From positions 1-52,220 of the forward strand of contig SHUW01000002.1 of assembly GCA_009694465.1 (NCBI GenBank): a DNA stretch of 52,220 bases. Reading direction: 5' to 3'. The notes below the pieces were generated by a model. It was not told the DNA's origin. It saw nothing but the letters and a program-made list of their open reading frames with translations, and did no database searches. Both the position numbers and the translations under genes were made by a program. The first letter of the stretch is position 1, and each line of letters starts with the position of its first letter. The DNA is from Ilumatobacteraceae bacterium (lineage in GTDB: Bacteria > Actinomycetota > Acidimicrobiia > Acidimicrobiales > Ilumatobacteraceae). Shown in pieces: positions 27,259 through 34,813 of this stretch.

Positions 27259-28152
27259 ATGTCAGCGCTCGGATACGACGGAAAAGTAGCGATTATCACC
27301 GGAGCAGGTGGCGGTCTTGGTCGCCAGCACGCCTTGATGATGGCCAAGCGTGGAGCATTGATCGTTGTCAACGACCTCGGCGGATCAATTGACGGGGTTG
27401 GTTCTAACGCCTCGGCTGCACAAATAGTTGTTGATGAAATCAAAGCCATCGGTGGAGAAGCGGTTGCTGATCACAACACCGTTGCCACTCCCGAAGGTGG
27501 ACAAGCAATCGTTCAGACCGCTATCGATACCTATGGTCGCGTAGACATTGTGATTAACAATGCCGGCATCTTGCGCGATAAGGCGTTCCACAACATGACC
27601 CCCGATCTGTTGAATCCGGTACTTGATGTTCACTTGAAAGGCGCCTTCTATGTCACGCAACCTGCTTTTGTGCATATGCGTGAACAGGGCTACGGACGCA
27701 TCATTTCTACTTCATCGGCCGCAGGAGTTTTCGGCAACTTTGGTCAGACAAATTATGGCGCTGCCAAAATGGGCCTCGTTGGTTTCACCCGCGTACTCGG
27801 CGTTGAAGGTGCCCGTTTCAATATTAAGGCCAATGCCATTGCCCCATTAGCAATGACTCGCATGACCGAAGATATTTTGGGTGCACTCAAAGACAAACTT
27901 GCTCCCGAGTTAGTTTCGCCACTGGTGGCTTTCTTGGCACATGAAGAATGTCCAGTGAGCGGACAACTATTTTCTGTGGGTGGTGGACGCGTGGCTCATG
28001 TTTTCTTGGGAGAAACCAATGGCTATTACTCGCCAACTTTGACTCCAGAAGATGTGCAGAATAATTGGGAGACCATTACTGCTCGCGACAACTTTTCTGT
28101 GCCGAACAATTTAGGCGAAGAAACTGCCATGTTTCTTTCGTTTTTTAAGTAA
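27259..28152 (+). CDS. SDR dehydrogenase of the MFE-2 / 17-beta-HSD4 type
   Basis: Probably a (3R)-hydroxyacyl-CoA dehydrogenase, 297 residues. VAIITGAGGGLGRQHALMMAKRG is the NAD-binding glycine motif, NNAGILRDKAF follows, and the catalytic Ser-Tyr-Lys are in STSSAAGVFGNFGQTNYGAAKMGLVG. NDLGGSIDGVGSNASAA marks the peroxisomal multifunctional-enzyme-2 branch, here without hydratase or SCP2 domains. The ATG has AGGAG 6 nt upstream. It lies between an acyl-CoA ligase and an acyl-CoA dehydrogenase in a beta-oxidation-like order. Confidence 0.9.
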   Translation: MSALGYDGKVAIITGAGGGLGRQHALMMAKRGALIVVNDLGGSIDGVGSNASAAQIVVDEIKAIGGEAVADHNTVATPEGGQAIVQTAIDTYGRVDIVINNAGILRDKAFHNMTPDLLNPVLDVHLKGAFYVTQPAFVHMREQGYGRIISTSSAAGVFGNFGQTNYGAAKMGLVGFTRVLGVEGARFNIKANAIAPLAMTRMTEDILGALKDKLAPELVSPLVAFLAHEECPVSGQLFSVGGGRVAHVFLGETNGYYSPTLTPEDVQNNWETITARDNFSVPNNLGEETAMFLSFFK

Positions 28153-28176
28153 TCAATCTATGAATTGAGGTTTCTC

Positions 28177-29322
28177 ATGATCACTGTGGATGAGTTTGGT
28201 GCCCAAGCAAAGCAATGGTTGGCTGAAAATAAACATCTTGCTCCACGTGATTACGGAGCTATTTGCCCACCCGACATGGTGCAAGCTGGGCTGAGTTGGC
28301 AACAACATCTCTTTGCTCATGGTAAGGCTGGAATCCATTGGCCCATTGAGGTCGGTGGTCAAGGTCTGACTGCCGCCCATCAAGGTCAATGGCTCTACGA
28401 GTGCGCTCTCGCAGGTGTACCGGGCGTATTCAATATGGTGGGACTAGTCCTCGCAGGTGGATCAATACAAAAGTTCGGAACTCCCGAGCAACAGAGCATG
28501 CATCTCAACGCAACTCTGCGCGCCGATCATGTGTGGTGTCAACTGTTTAGCGAACCTGGCGCTGGTAGCGACCTTGGTTCACTGAGCACTAAGGCCGAAC
28601 GTGATGGTGATCGTTTCATCATCAACGGTCAAAAAGTTTGGTGTTCTGGCGGGAGATACAGCAACTGGGGAATTCTGATGGCGCGCACCAATCAAGATGC
28701 ACCCAAACATGAAGGCATCAGTTTCTTCCTTTTGGACATGAGTTTGCCCGGTATTGACATTCGCCCGCTCAAACAGATGACTGGGGAATCCGAATTTGAC
28801 GAAGTCTTCTTCACCGATGTCGAGATGCCCGCTGAAGCGTTACTCGGTCCGTTGCACGGGGGGTGGGGTGTCGGCATGGCCGTGCTCACTTCCGAACGCG
28901 GTCATATCGGCACGAGTGTGATTTCGCTGGAACGGCGATTGGATTCGATTTCACGCCTCGCCGAAGGTCGGCAATTATCTGCCACCGAAAAACAAAAACT
29001 CGCCAAACTTCTCTCCCAAGGAATGGCGTACAAAGCCATGGCTCAACGTCAGGGACCCGTGGCATCGACGGCCGCCTCGCTGATGAAATTGGGTATCACT
29101 GAAATGATGTTTGAAACCTCGATGTTGCGCGCCGAAATCTCAGGTATGGACTCTCTGCTTGATGGCCCCGACGCCTTCGGTGTTTTATCGGCGCCTGGTG
29201 GTCGTATTGCTGGTGGCACTAGTCAGGTGCAGCGCAACATCATTGGAGAGCGTTTGCTCGGACTCCCCCGCGAACCATCCATAAAAAAGCCCGAAACTCT
29301 TCCCCCAAGCAAGGAGTCATGA
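28177..29322 (+). CDS. Acyl-CoA dehydrogenase
   Basis: FAD-dependent acyl-CoA dehydrogenase, 381 residues. VWCQLFSEPGAGSDLGSLST and INGQKVWCSGGRYSNWG form the FAD and substrate core; IAGGTSQVQRNIIGERLLGLPRE is the C-terminal signature. The start is ATG 28177 (MITVDEFGAQ) with GAGG 6 nt upstream, not the TTG in the track. It is the third gene of the ligase-SDR-dehydrogenase transcript and overlaps the LapA-like gene by ATGA. It may pair with the divergent dehydrogenase at 24319 as a heteromeric FadE, which is speculation. Confidence 0.9.
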   Translation: MITVDEFGAQAKQWLAENKHLAPRDYGAICPPDMVQAGLSWQQHLFAHGKAGIHWPIEVGGQGLTAAHQGQWLYECALAGVPGVFNMVGLVLAGGSIQKFGTPEQQSMHLNATLRADHVWCQLFSEPGAGSDLGSLSTKAERDGDRFIINGQKVWCSGGRYSNWGILMARTNQDAPKHEGISFFLLDMSLPGIDIRPLKQMTGESEFDEVFFTDVEMPAEALLGPLHGGWGVGMAVLTSERGHIGTSVISLERRLDSISRLAEGRQLSATEKQKLAKLLSQGMAYKAMAQRQGPVASTAASLMKLGITEMMFETSMLRAEISGMDSLLDGPDAFGVLSAPGGRIAGGTSQVQRNIIGERLLGLPREPSIKKPETLPPSKES

Positions 29323-29579
29323 GCGTGAACGATCCTGACAAAAGCCCTGTCCGATCCCGCAATTCAAGGGAAATACCTTGGCCCATACTGAGTTTCCTCG
29401 CGTTCTGTGTCGTAGTTGCTGTCTTTGTCCTGCAGAACCGGGACCGAATGCCCGTAAACTTCCTGAACTTCGAAATTAACAGCAGGCAATGGGTCAACCT
29501 CATCGTCGCCGTTGTGCTTGGAGTTTGCTTGGACCGATTATTCATCGGTTGGAGGAGACTCCGTCGCAAAGACGATTGA
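29319..29579 (+). CDS. LapA/DUF1049-like small membrane protein
   Basis: An 86-residue protein with a charged N-terminus, two hydrophobic segments (IPWPILSFLAFCVVVAVFVLQN and WVNLIVAVVLGVCLDRLFIGW) and a basic tail RRLRRKDD. The pattern VFVLQN-x-x-x-x-PVNFLNFE is the LapA (DUF1049) signature, where the sentence VxFLxxxxxx connects the two helices. In Gram-negatives LapA relates to LPS assembly; its role in actinobacteria is unknown. It overlaps the dehydrogenase stop by ATGA. Confidence 0.75.
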   Translation: MSVNDPDKSPVRSRNSREIPWPILSFLAFCVVVAVFVLQNRDRMPVNFLNFEINSRQWVNLIVAVVLGVCLDRLFIGWRRLRRKDD

Positions 29580-29614
29580 TATCACCCTGAGCCAGAGACA
29601 GTGAGAAACTCATC

Positions 29615-30457
29615 GTGAAAGTTACATCCACCAATGGCGTCAAGGTTGAAATGTATGACCTCGGTGGCTCAGGTCCAAATATGCTCCTGTCGCATGCCAA
29701 TGGCTTTCACGGTCTCTGCTGGAAACCAGTCGCTGAACATCTGATCAAACATTTTCACTGTCATTCCTTCGATCATCGTGGTCATGGCGACACCCCTGCA
29801 CCAAAGGATTGGACCGTCGCCTGGGCTGGTTACGCCGCTGATGCCAGTGCTGCAGCGAAGTCAATCGCCGAACCAAAGGGCATTATTGGTGTCGGTCATT
29901 CAATGGGCGGAGCCACATTGCTCATGGCTGCAATCAAGGATCCGACGCTTTTTCGTGGACTGCTGCTTTACGAACCAATCGTCAAACCCGATGATGTACG
30001 CATGCCCGCCAATCGTCCAAATGCCTTGGCCGAAGGTGCTGCTCGTCGTAAAAGAACCTTCAAGTCTTACGAAGAAGCGATCACTAATTACTCCAACAAA
30101 ATGCCGATGACGCACTTCACCCCTGAATCTCTTGACGCTTATGTCCGCGGCGGTTTTCGCAAAGGTGAAGATGGTTTGGTGCACTTGAAGTGCGAACCCG
30201 AACTCGAGTCAGCTAATTTTCGCAATCCAGAGATACCAAACTTGTGGAAGAAGCTCCCCGAACTCAATATTCCAGTGTGGGTTCTCAGTGGTCATCCCGA
30301 ACCATTCCAGCCCTCTGGCTTTGCCGAGGCCATTGCTGATCGACTGCCCAAGGGCAACCATATTGAGTACAGCGATCTTGATCACTTCGGACCCTTCGTT
30401 GATCCCTCGCGAGTAGCGCGCATTATCGACACGTTTGCTGACACTTTGGAATCCTGA
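29615..30457 (+). CDS. Alpha/beta hydrolase
   Basis: A 280-residue alpha/beta hydrolase. SHANGFHGLCW is the oxyanion region, FDHRGHGDTPAP follows, GVGHSMGGATL is the nucleophile elbow, and DLDHFGPFVDP carries the C-terminal His. The GTG start lacks a clear ribosome site. The stop shares a base with the next start (TGATG), so it is coupled to the PAP2 phosphatase. The substrate is unknown; relatives include epoxide-hydrolase and haloperoxidase-like enzymes. Confidence 0.83.
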   Translation: MKVTSTNGVKVEMYDLGGSGPNMLLSHANGFHGLCWKPVAEHLIKHFHCHSFDHRGHGDTPAPKDWTVAWAGYAADASAAAKSIAEPKGIIGVGHSMGGATLLMAAIKDPTLFRGLLLYEPIVKPDDVRMPANRPNALAEGAARRKRTFKSYEEAITNYSNKMPMTHFTPESLDAYVRGGFRKGEDGLVHLKCEPELESANFRNPEIPNLWKKLPELNIPVWVLSGHPEPFQPSGFAEAIADRLPKGNHIEYSDLDHFGPFVDPSRVARIIDTFADTLES

Positions 30458-31029
30458 TGTCGTTTGTCGGCGAAGAGCCAACACCGGGTGGCGGACTTTT
30501 TGGGCCATCTGTTGACGCCTTTGATCAACGAGCAGAACAACTTTTAGAAATCATCAGATCATCCAAAGTTGCCGGACGCGTTTTTCTCGCTGCTAGTCAT
30601 CTCGGTGATTTCAGTGTTGTCTGGCATCTGATTGCTGTGGCCCGTGGGACAACAAGTAACAAGCGTGCCGCTCAGGCATTTGCACTTTCGGCTTTGCTCG
30701 GCGCCGAATCGCTGATCGTCAATCAGGGAGTCAAGCGAATCTTCAAGCGCGAGCGTCCCACCACAAGCGGGGATGATCGATTTGCAGTGCGGACGCCATC
30801 CACGAGCAGTTTCCCCAGTGGGCACGCCAGCGCGGCGATATTTGCCGCCACGGTACTCACCACACTTGATGGCAAGAAGTCAGCACCGTTGTGGTTTGGA
30901 CTTGCGGCTGTTGTTGGCACCAGTCGCGCCTTTGTGCGCATACACCACGCATCTGATGTGATCGGTGGCGCATTAGTCGGTTTGTTATTGGGCCTTGCTG
31001 TGCGCCCCATCGTCAAACTTCTGCGCTAA
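30457..31029 (+). CDS. PAP2-family phosphatase (membrane)
   Basis: A 190-residue lipid-phosphate phosphatase. All three catalytic motifs are present: KRIFKRERP (KX6RP), FPSGHASAA (PSGH) and SRAFVRIHHASDVIGG (SRX5HX3D). About four hydrophobic stretches suggest insertion in the inner membrane with the active site facing outward. It could act on undecaprenyl pyrophosphate or phosphatidic acid; family members cannot be separated by motif. It overlaps the convergent metzincin-like gene by 4 bp. Confidence 0.87.
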   Translation: MSFVGEEPTPGGGLFGPSVDAFDQRAEQLLEIIRSSKVAGRVFLAASHLGDFSVVWHLIAVARGTTSNKRAAQAFALSALLGAESLIVNQGVKRIFKRERPTTSGDDRFAVRTPSTSSFPSGHASAAIFAATVLTTLDGKKSAPLWFGLAAVVGTSRAFVRIHHASDVIGGALVGLLLGLAVRPIVKLLR

Positions 31030-32183
31030 CCGATGACTGAATTTCTTTCCACGGATCTGATGTTGATCTCCGCTTCGATTTGCCCATCAACCGATGTAAT
31101 CGACAAAACATCAACATTTAAGCCATCTTTTGTCCATTCATCGCCGTCTTGCATATCACCATCAATGACTATCTGTTGACGATCAACCCCTGAGGTTCCT
31201 GCCACCGTTATTCGGTGGATCGCCACGGCGTCAAACTTGAGATGAGCATTGTCACCGCGCGCTGCTATCAGTTCTACTGTCAAGAAACTATTTACTCCAT
31301 CAACGATCACAACAAAACGTGTACCCATGATTGATAAATCTGTGTCCGTCGCTAGCAACTGAACCTTTGTGTTCACACGACGCGACCTATCAAGAATCTG
31401 CAGATGTTCATCGTCAAACCAACGCGCTGCATACAAGTTGATGGCTAATGTCCCTGGGCCATGACGCTTCGTAGAAATAAGCATTCGTGGTGCCGAACTG
31501 TCACTCATCAGATCAAGCGCGTTGTCATAAAGTTCTTGACCCGAATTGCTCGCCGAGGTCGTGCTGTGCGGCCAGTCAAGGGCATGGCCGATTTCATGCT
31601 CAACAAGATCAAGAGGAGAGTCTCCATTCCAATAGTCCATAAAGTCTCCCCCTCCCGCATAGACAGACCGACGAGTCTTGCGCGCCGAGCATGACACAGT
31701 GCAACCAACTCCGGGCGTCCCCCACCCACCAAACTCGTCGGCACCATGTTCAGCATCGGCGACGACTATTACCCCCCGCACCTCGGGTCCGCTCTGATCA
31801 AGGGCGCGTTCGACGCAGTCGTCTGATGTCTCGGTGTCTGAGATTGTGACATCTTGCCCTGCGCTGAATACTGGCTGATAGCGACCGTATGAATGACGCT
31901 TGAAGTATGACACCACGGGAGTAAAGCGCTTGACGATTTCGGCACTACTCAACGTCATCCGTTCCAACGTTGGCTCAAAAATCTCATCACTTGTGAAGAT
32001 TGGGATGTGACACACCACGACTTCCCAGGGATCAACACCCAAAGTCATCTCACCATAGGAATCGGCAATGTTATGAATCTTCAGCAAAGCCGCGACGTCT
32101 GCAGCACCCAGACTTAAAGATGACTCTCCACATGCAGGGGCGACAAACAACAGAGCGAGCAGCACATATCTTTTGTGCTTCAC
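31026..32183 (-). CDS. Predicted secreted metzincin-like metalloprotease lipoprotein
   Basis: A 385-residue predicted lipoprotein: KHKRYVLLALLFVAPAC ends at lipobox Cys18. Zinc motif HEIGHALDWPH (residues 196-206) follows HExxHxxxxxH, with Asp where most metzincins have Gly; YDNALDLMSDSS about 20 residues later fits a Met-turn. Cysteines at 161 and 165 near the domain entry may pair. The C-terminal 120 residues look beta-rich. Known families with this shape are M6, M11 and M43; I cannot assign one. The GTG start is 26 bp after a small gene on the same strand, so both may be cotranscribed. Confidence 0.7.
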   Translation of the reverse strand: MKHKRYVLLALLFVAPACGESSLSLGAADVAALLKIHNIADSYGEMTLGVDPWEVVVCHIPIFTSDEIFEPTLERMTLSSAEIVKRFTPVVSYFKRHSYGRYQPVFSAGQDVTISDTETSDDCVERALDQSGPEVRGVIVVADAEHGADEFGGWGTPGVGCTVSCSARKTRRSVYAGGGDFMDYWNGDSPLDLVEHEIGHALDWPHSTTSASNSGQELYDNALDLMSDSSAPRMLISTKRHGPGTLAINLYAARWFDDEHLQILDRSRRVNTKVQLLATDTDLSIMGTRFVVIVDGVNSFLTVELIAARGDNAHLKFDAVAIHRITVAGTSGVDRQQIVIDGDMQDGDEWTKDGLNVDVLSITSVDGQIEAEINIRSVERNSVIG

Positions 32184-32209
32184 ATATGTCGCAAACTGCG
32201 CCAGAAAAC

Positions 32210-32416
32210 TTAGCTACGAACTGCCGCTGTCAATAAATTGCGGACATCAAGCAACAAGTCACTGACCTCACTCGTCGAAACCAATTCACGCTTTACCATT
32301 TGCGACAGTGCTGCATCAATGATGCTCAGGGCATCACTGATGACATCAACCGAGATGACCTTGATGTCATCGAGAGCGCTGTCGGTCATCACATCAGATA
32401 TCTGTAGATCGGTCAT
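32210..32416 (-). CDS. Small acidic hypothetical protein (68 aa)
   Basis: I do not recognise it. It has one of the best ribosome sites in the window: AAGGAG 6 nt before ATG 32416, which supports it as a real gene. It begins MTDLQISDVMTDSALDDIKV, is acidic, has no cysteine, no signal peptide, and its amphipathic pattern (VISDALSIIDAALSQMV; SEVSDLLLDVRNLLTAAV) suggests two helices. It lies directly upstream of the metzincin-like lipoprotein gene. A regulator, inhibitor or peptide substrate are all possible; none is shown. Confidence 0.6.
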   Translation of the reverse strand: MTDLQISDVMTDSALDDIKVISVDVISDALSIIDAALSQMVKRELVSTSEVSDLLLDVRNLLTAAVRS

Positions 32417-32422
32417 CGCGTT

Positions 32423-32428
32423 CTCCTT
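32423..32428 (-). promoter_or_regulatory. Strong ribosome binding site of the 68-aa gene
   Basis: AAGGAG on the minus strand, 6 nt before ATG 32416. It settles that this small ORF is translated from this start. The rest of the gap 32417-32597 shows only this leader and the putative -10 box of the divergent SDR. Confidence 0.6.
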
Positions 32429-32585
32429 GTTTGGTTTAAGACTAACTATGACGGGATTGTCGGATCGCTCCTCTTCTCCCTGTTATGAAAGTAACGCATG
32501 GAAGCGCTGAATATGTGCATCGTATCCCGATGATTTTTGCGAGATCGGTCACCCCTAAGCGTCGTCAGACACACCACCGACCATC

Positions 32586-32591
32586 TACGAT
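32586..32591 (+). promoter_or_regulatory. Putative leaderless -10 box of the SDR at 32598
   Basis: TACGAT ends 6 nt before ATG 32598. No Shine-Dalgarno is present. This matches the TANNNT-N6-start pattern of the window. Confidence 0.4.
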
Positions 32592-32597
32592 CAAGAT

Positions 32598-33425
32598 ATG
32601 GAATTTCTTGGAGCTGGAACGGTCGTCACTGGAGCCTCTGGGGGCATCGGAGATGCCCTATCTAGGCGCTTTCACGCTCTCGGAGCGCGGGTCGTGGTCA
32701 GTGATGTGGAAGCCTCGGGTATCAGCGCACTAGCCACTGAACTCAATGCCGCACGCCCGAATTCAGTGTTGGCAGTCGTGGCCGATGTTGCATCCGAACA
32801 GGGCAACAAGGAACTAGTGGCAAGCGCCCGACAGTTCCTTTCGCAAGATGGTCACTCAGGTATCGATCTTTTTTTCGCCAATGCAGGTGTCGGTAGCGGA
32901 ACTCTTCTTGAAACAACTCCCGAAGCAGACTGGGATCTTGCTTTCAATGTTAATGTCCACGCTCATCGATGGGCAGCAAAATATCTTCTCGAGGATTGGC
33001 TGACTGCCGGTCAAGGATATTTCTGTTCCACAGCATCTGCCGCTGGTCTTCTGAGTCAAATCGGATCAATCCCGTACTCGGTCACCAAGAGCGCGGCGGT
33101 GGCCTTTGCTGAATCACTTTCAATCACTTACGGGGATCGCGGAGTGCGCGTTAGTTGTTTGTGCCCCCAAGGTGTCAACACAAATATGTTGCGCCAGGGA
33201 GACTCACCCGGCGTGGGGATTGCCAGCAATGTTGTGCGCGCCGCGGGCGTTGTCCTTGAGCCCGAAGATGTCGCCCTTTTTGTTTCAGATGCAATTGAGG
33301 CCGAACGCTTTCTCATTCTCCCGCATCCGCAGGTGGCCGAGTTTGAACAACGTAAAGCAGCCGACCGCGATCGCTGGTTGACGGGGATGCGCAAGTTACA
33401 GGCGCGGGTATTCGGGAACTCATAA
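32598..33425 (+). CDS. SDR family oxidoreductase
   Basis: A 275-residue short-chain dehydrogenase. TVVTGASGGIGDALSRRFHALG is the Rossmann motif, FFANAGVGSGTLLETT the NAG motif, and the catalytic Ser-Tyr-Lys lie in STASAAGLLSQIGSIPYSVTKSAAVAF. DVEASGI after strand 2 suggests NAD(H) rather than NADP(H) preference. It is followed 2 bp later by a 109-residue unknown gene, so the two form a transcript. Substrate unknown. Confidence 0.88.
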   Translation: MEFLGAGTVVTGASGGIGDALSRRFHALGARVVVSDVEASGISALATELNAARPNSVLAVVADVASEQGNKELVASARQFLSQDGHSGIDLFFANAGVGSGTLLETTPEADWDLAFNVNVHAHRWAAKYLLEDWLTAGQGYFCSTASAAGLLSQIGSIPYSVTKSAAVAFAESLSITYGDRGVRVSCLCPQGVNTNMLRQGDSPGVGIASNVVRAAGVVLEPEDVALFVSDAIEAERFLILPHPQVAEFEQRKAADRDRWLTGMRKLQARVFGNS

Positions 33426-33427
33426 GC

Positions 33428-33757
33428 ATGCCCCCCAAAGCATCTGCCCCTAAATCCGCTGCCGCCAAGGCGGCGGCACAGAAGTCCGGCGATGAACAAT
33501 CCGCCGTTTTGCGAAGTATCGGCTTATCAGCCGGTGAAGAGGTGCGATTTCGCCGGGCGGACAGGGGACGCTGGCAACTTGGTCGTATTTCTTGTGTAGA
33601 GCGCGACGGCAGCATCACAGTGCACGACGCCCATGGGGCGGCACGCTCACTACGGCCGGATCGCCTCGAAGTCAGGCGACCTGGCAAGCGACGCAAACTC
33701 ACCTGGCAGGTCGTGACTGATGTGGCGGTCACCTGGGAGCAACTGACGCTGTTCTGA
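33428..33757 (+). CDS. Hypothetical basic protein with Lys/Ala-rich N-terminus (109 aa)
   Basis: I do not recognise the family. The first 22 residues (PKASAPKSAAAKAAAQKSG) form a disordered, basic, alanine-rich tail. Residues about 30-85 (GEEVRFRRADRGRWQLGRIS, then DGSITVHDAHGAARSLRPDRL) look like a small beta-barrel of SH3 or Tudor type. The C-terminus ends WEQLTLF. The composition suggests nucleic-acid or ribosome binding, which is inference. It is 2 bp downstream of the SDR and 17 bp upstream of the next gene. Confidence 0.65.
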   Translation: MPPKASAPKSAAAKAAAQKSGDEQSAVLRSIGLSAGEEVRFRRADRGRWQLGRISCVERDGSITVHDAHGAARSLRPDRLEVRRPGKRRKLTWQVVTDVAVTWEQLTLF

Positions 33758-33762
33758 ACGAC

Positions 33763-33768
33763 TACGGT
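33763..33768 (+). promoter_or_regulatory. Putative leaderless -10 box of the 33775 gene
   Basis: TACGGT ends 6 nt before ATG 33775. No ribosome site is visible. If used, the gene has its own promoter despite following a same-strand gene by 17 bp. Confidence 0.35.
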
Positions 33769-33774
33769 AAAAAT

Positions 33775-34800
33775 ATGGCTATACGACTAGATCCCGCTGA
33801 CGAATACATGCACGAACTCGGCCCCGAGTCGAACTTCAACGAAAGCATGTACATTAACTGTTTTGATCCGGTGAACAAGGTGGGTGGATGGTTCCGGATG
33901 GGCAACCGTGCCAATGAGGGCACTGCCGAGATGACAGTGTGCTTGTATCTCCCTGATGGTTCTGTGGGCTTCATGTTTAAGCGCCCAGCCATTGAGAATA
34001 ACGATCAACTCGACGCTGGTGGACTGACGTGGACGATGGTCACTCCCTTTGAAGAACTCCGTATCGATTTCACTGGCAAGGTGCTGGTCTTAGCAGAGCC
34101 CAAACAAATGGTTGATCCAAAAACTGCTTTCAAAAATAATCCTTACGCCGAATGCGAAGCGCACATCACTTTTACGGGACTCGGTCGCTCAAGTATGTTC
34201 GGCGGCGAACCTGATGTACCGCATGAAGCACCTGGTGAAGAATTCGCCCGCGGTCATTACGAACAATTGATCAAAGCCCGAGGCACTATTCGCGTCGGAG
34301 ATCAAGAATGGGAAATCAACGGCTTCGGTTTACGAGACCATTCATGGGGTCCTCGTTACTGGCAGGCCCCGTGGTACTACCGCTGGTTGACGGCCAACTT
34401 TGATGAGAACTTGGGCTTCATGATGTCGCGCGTTGCCAAGAAGGACGGACCTGGAAGCCGCGGCGGATTTGTCTGGGAAGACGGTCAGATGCATTATTGC
34501 GATCACGCCGAACTCAGCACAGTATTTGAAGGTGACGATACGTATCACAGCCACATTGAAGCGGTGTTGAGATCAAGTCGCAGCGAACGTGAATGGCGTT
34601 TCAAGGGCGATGTCATGAATTTGATTCCACTACGTAATCGTCGTCAGTCACCTGATGGTGAGTGGTTAACCACCCGCATTAGTGAGGGAATGACGCGCTG
34701 GGAAATGCTTTCCGATGAGCACAAGGGCAAAGTCGGTTACGGACTGTCTGAATATCTTGACCAAATCATCGACGGAACGCCCGTCGGCACTGCCGAATAA
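33775..34800 (+). CDS. AttH/CrtC-like (lipocalin-fold) protein, DUF7064/7065-type (putative)
   Basis: A 341-residue soluble protein of the kind annotated as hypothetical in mycobacteria and Acidimicrobiia. SMYINCFDPVNKVGGWFRMGNRANEG and the later GLRDHSWGPRYWQ, with WYYRWLTANFDENLGFMMSR, resemble the two lipocalin-like domains of the AttH/hydroxyneurosporene hydratase superfamily. The family often sits beside lipid or terpenoid genes, but no reaction is established for this subgroup. No signal peptide. Residues HSWG and the paired tryptophans are candidate pocket residues. The assignment is from memory of motif style. Confidence 0.55.
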   Translation: MAIRLDPADEYMHELGPESNFNESMYINCFDPVNKVGGWFRMGNRANEGTAEMTVCLYLPDGSVGFMFKRPAIENNDQLDAGGLTWTMVTPFEELRIDFTGKVLVLAEPKQMVDPKTAFKNNPYAECEAHITFTGLGRSSMFGGEPDVPHEAPGEEFARGHYEQLIKARGTIRVGDQEWEINGFGLRDHSWGPRYWQAPWYYRWLTANFDENLGFMMSRVAKKDGPGSRGGFVWEDGQMHYCDHAELSTVFEGDDTYHSHIEAVLRSSRSEREWRFKGDVMNLIPLRNRRQSPDGEWLTTRISEGMTRWEMLSDEHKGKVGYGLSEYLDQIIDGTPVGTAE

Positions 34801-34813
34801 TCTTGTTGGGCCG

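Noticed and set aside
33128-33732. 123- and 139-aa minus-strand ORFs opposite the SDR and 109-aa gene
   Set aside because: Arg/Ser/Thr-rich antisense shadows; the plus strand has a clear SDR and tight gene packing.
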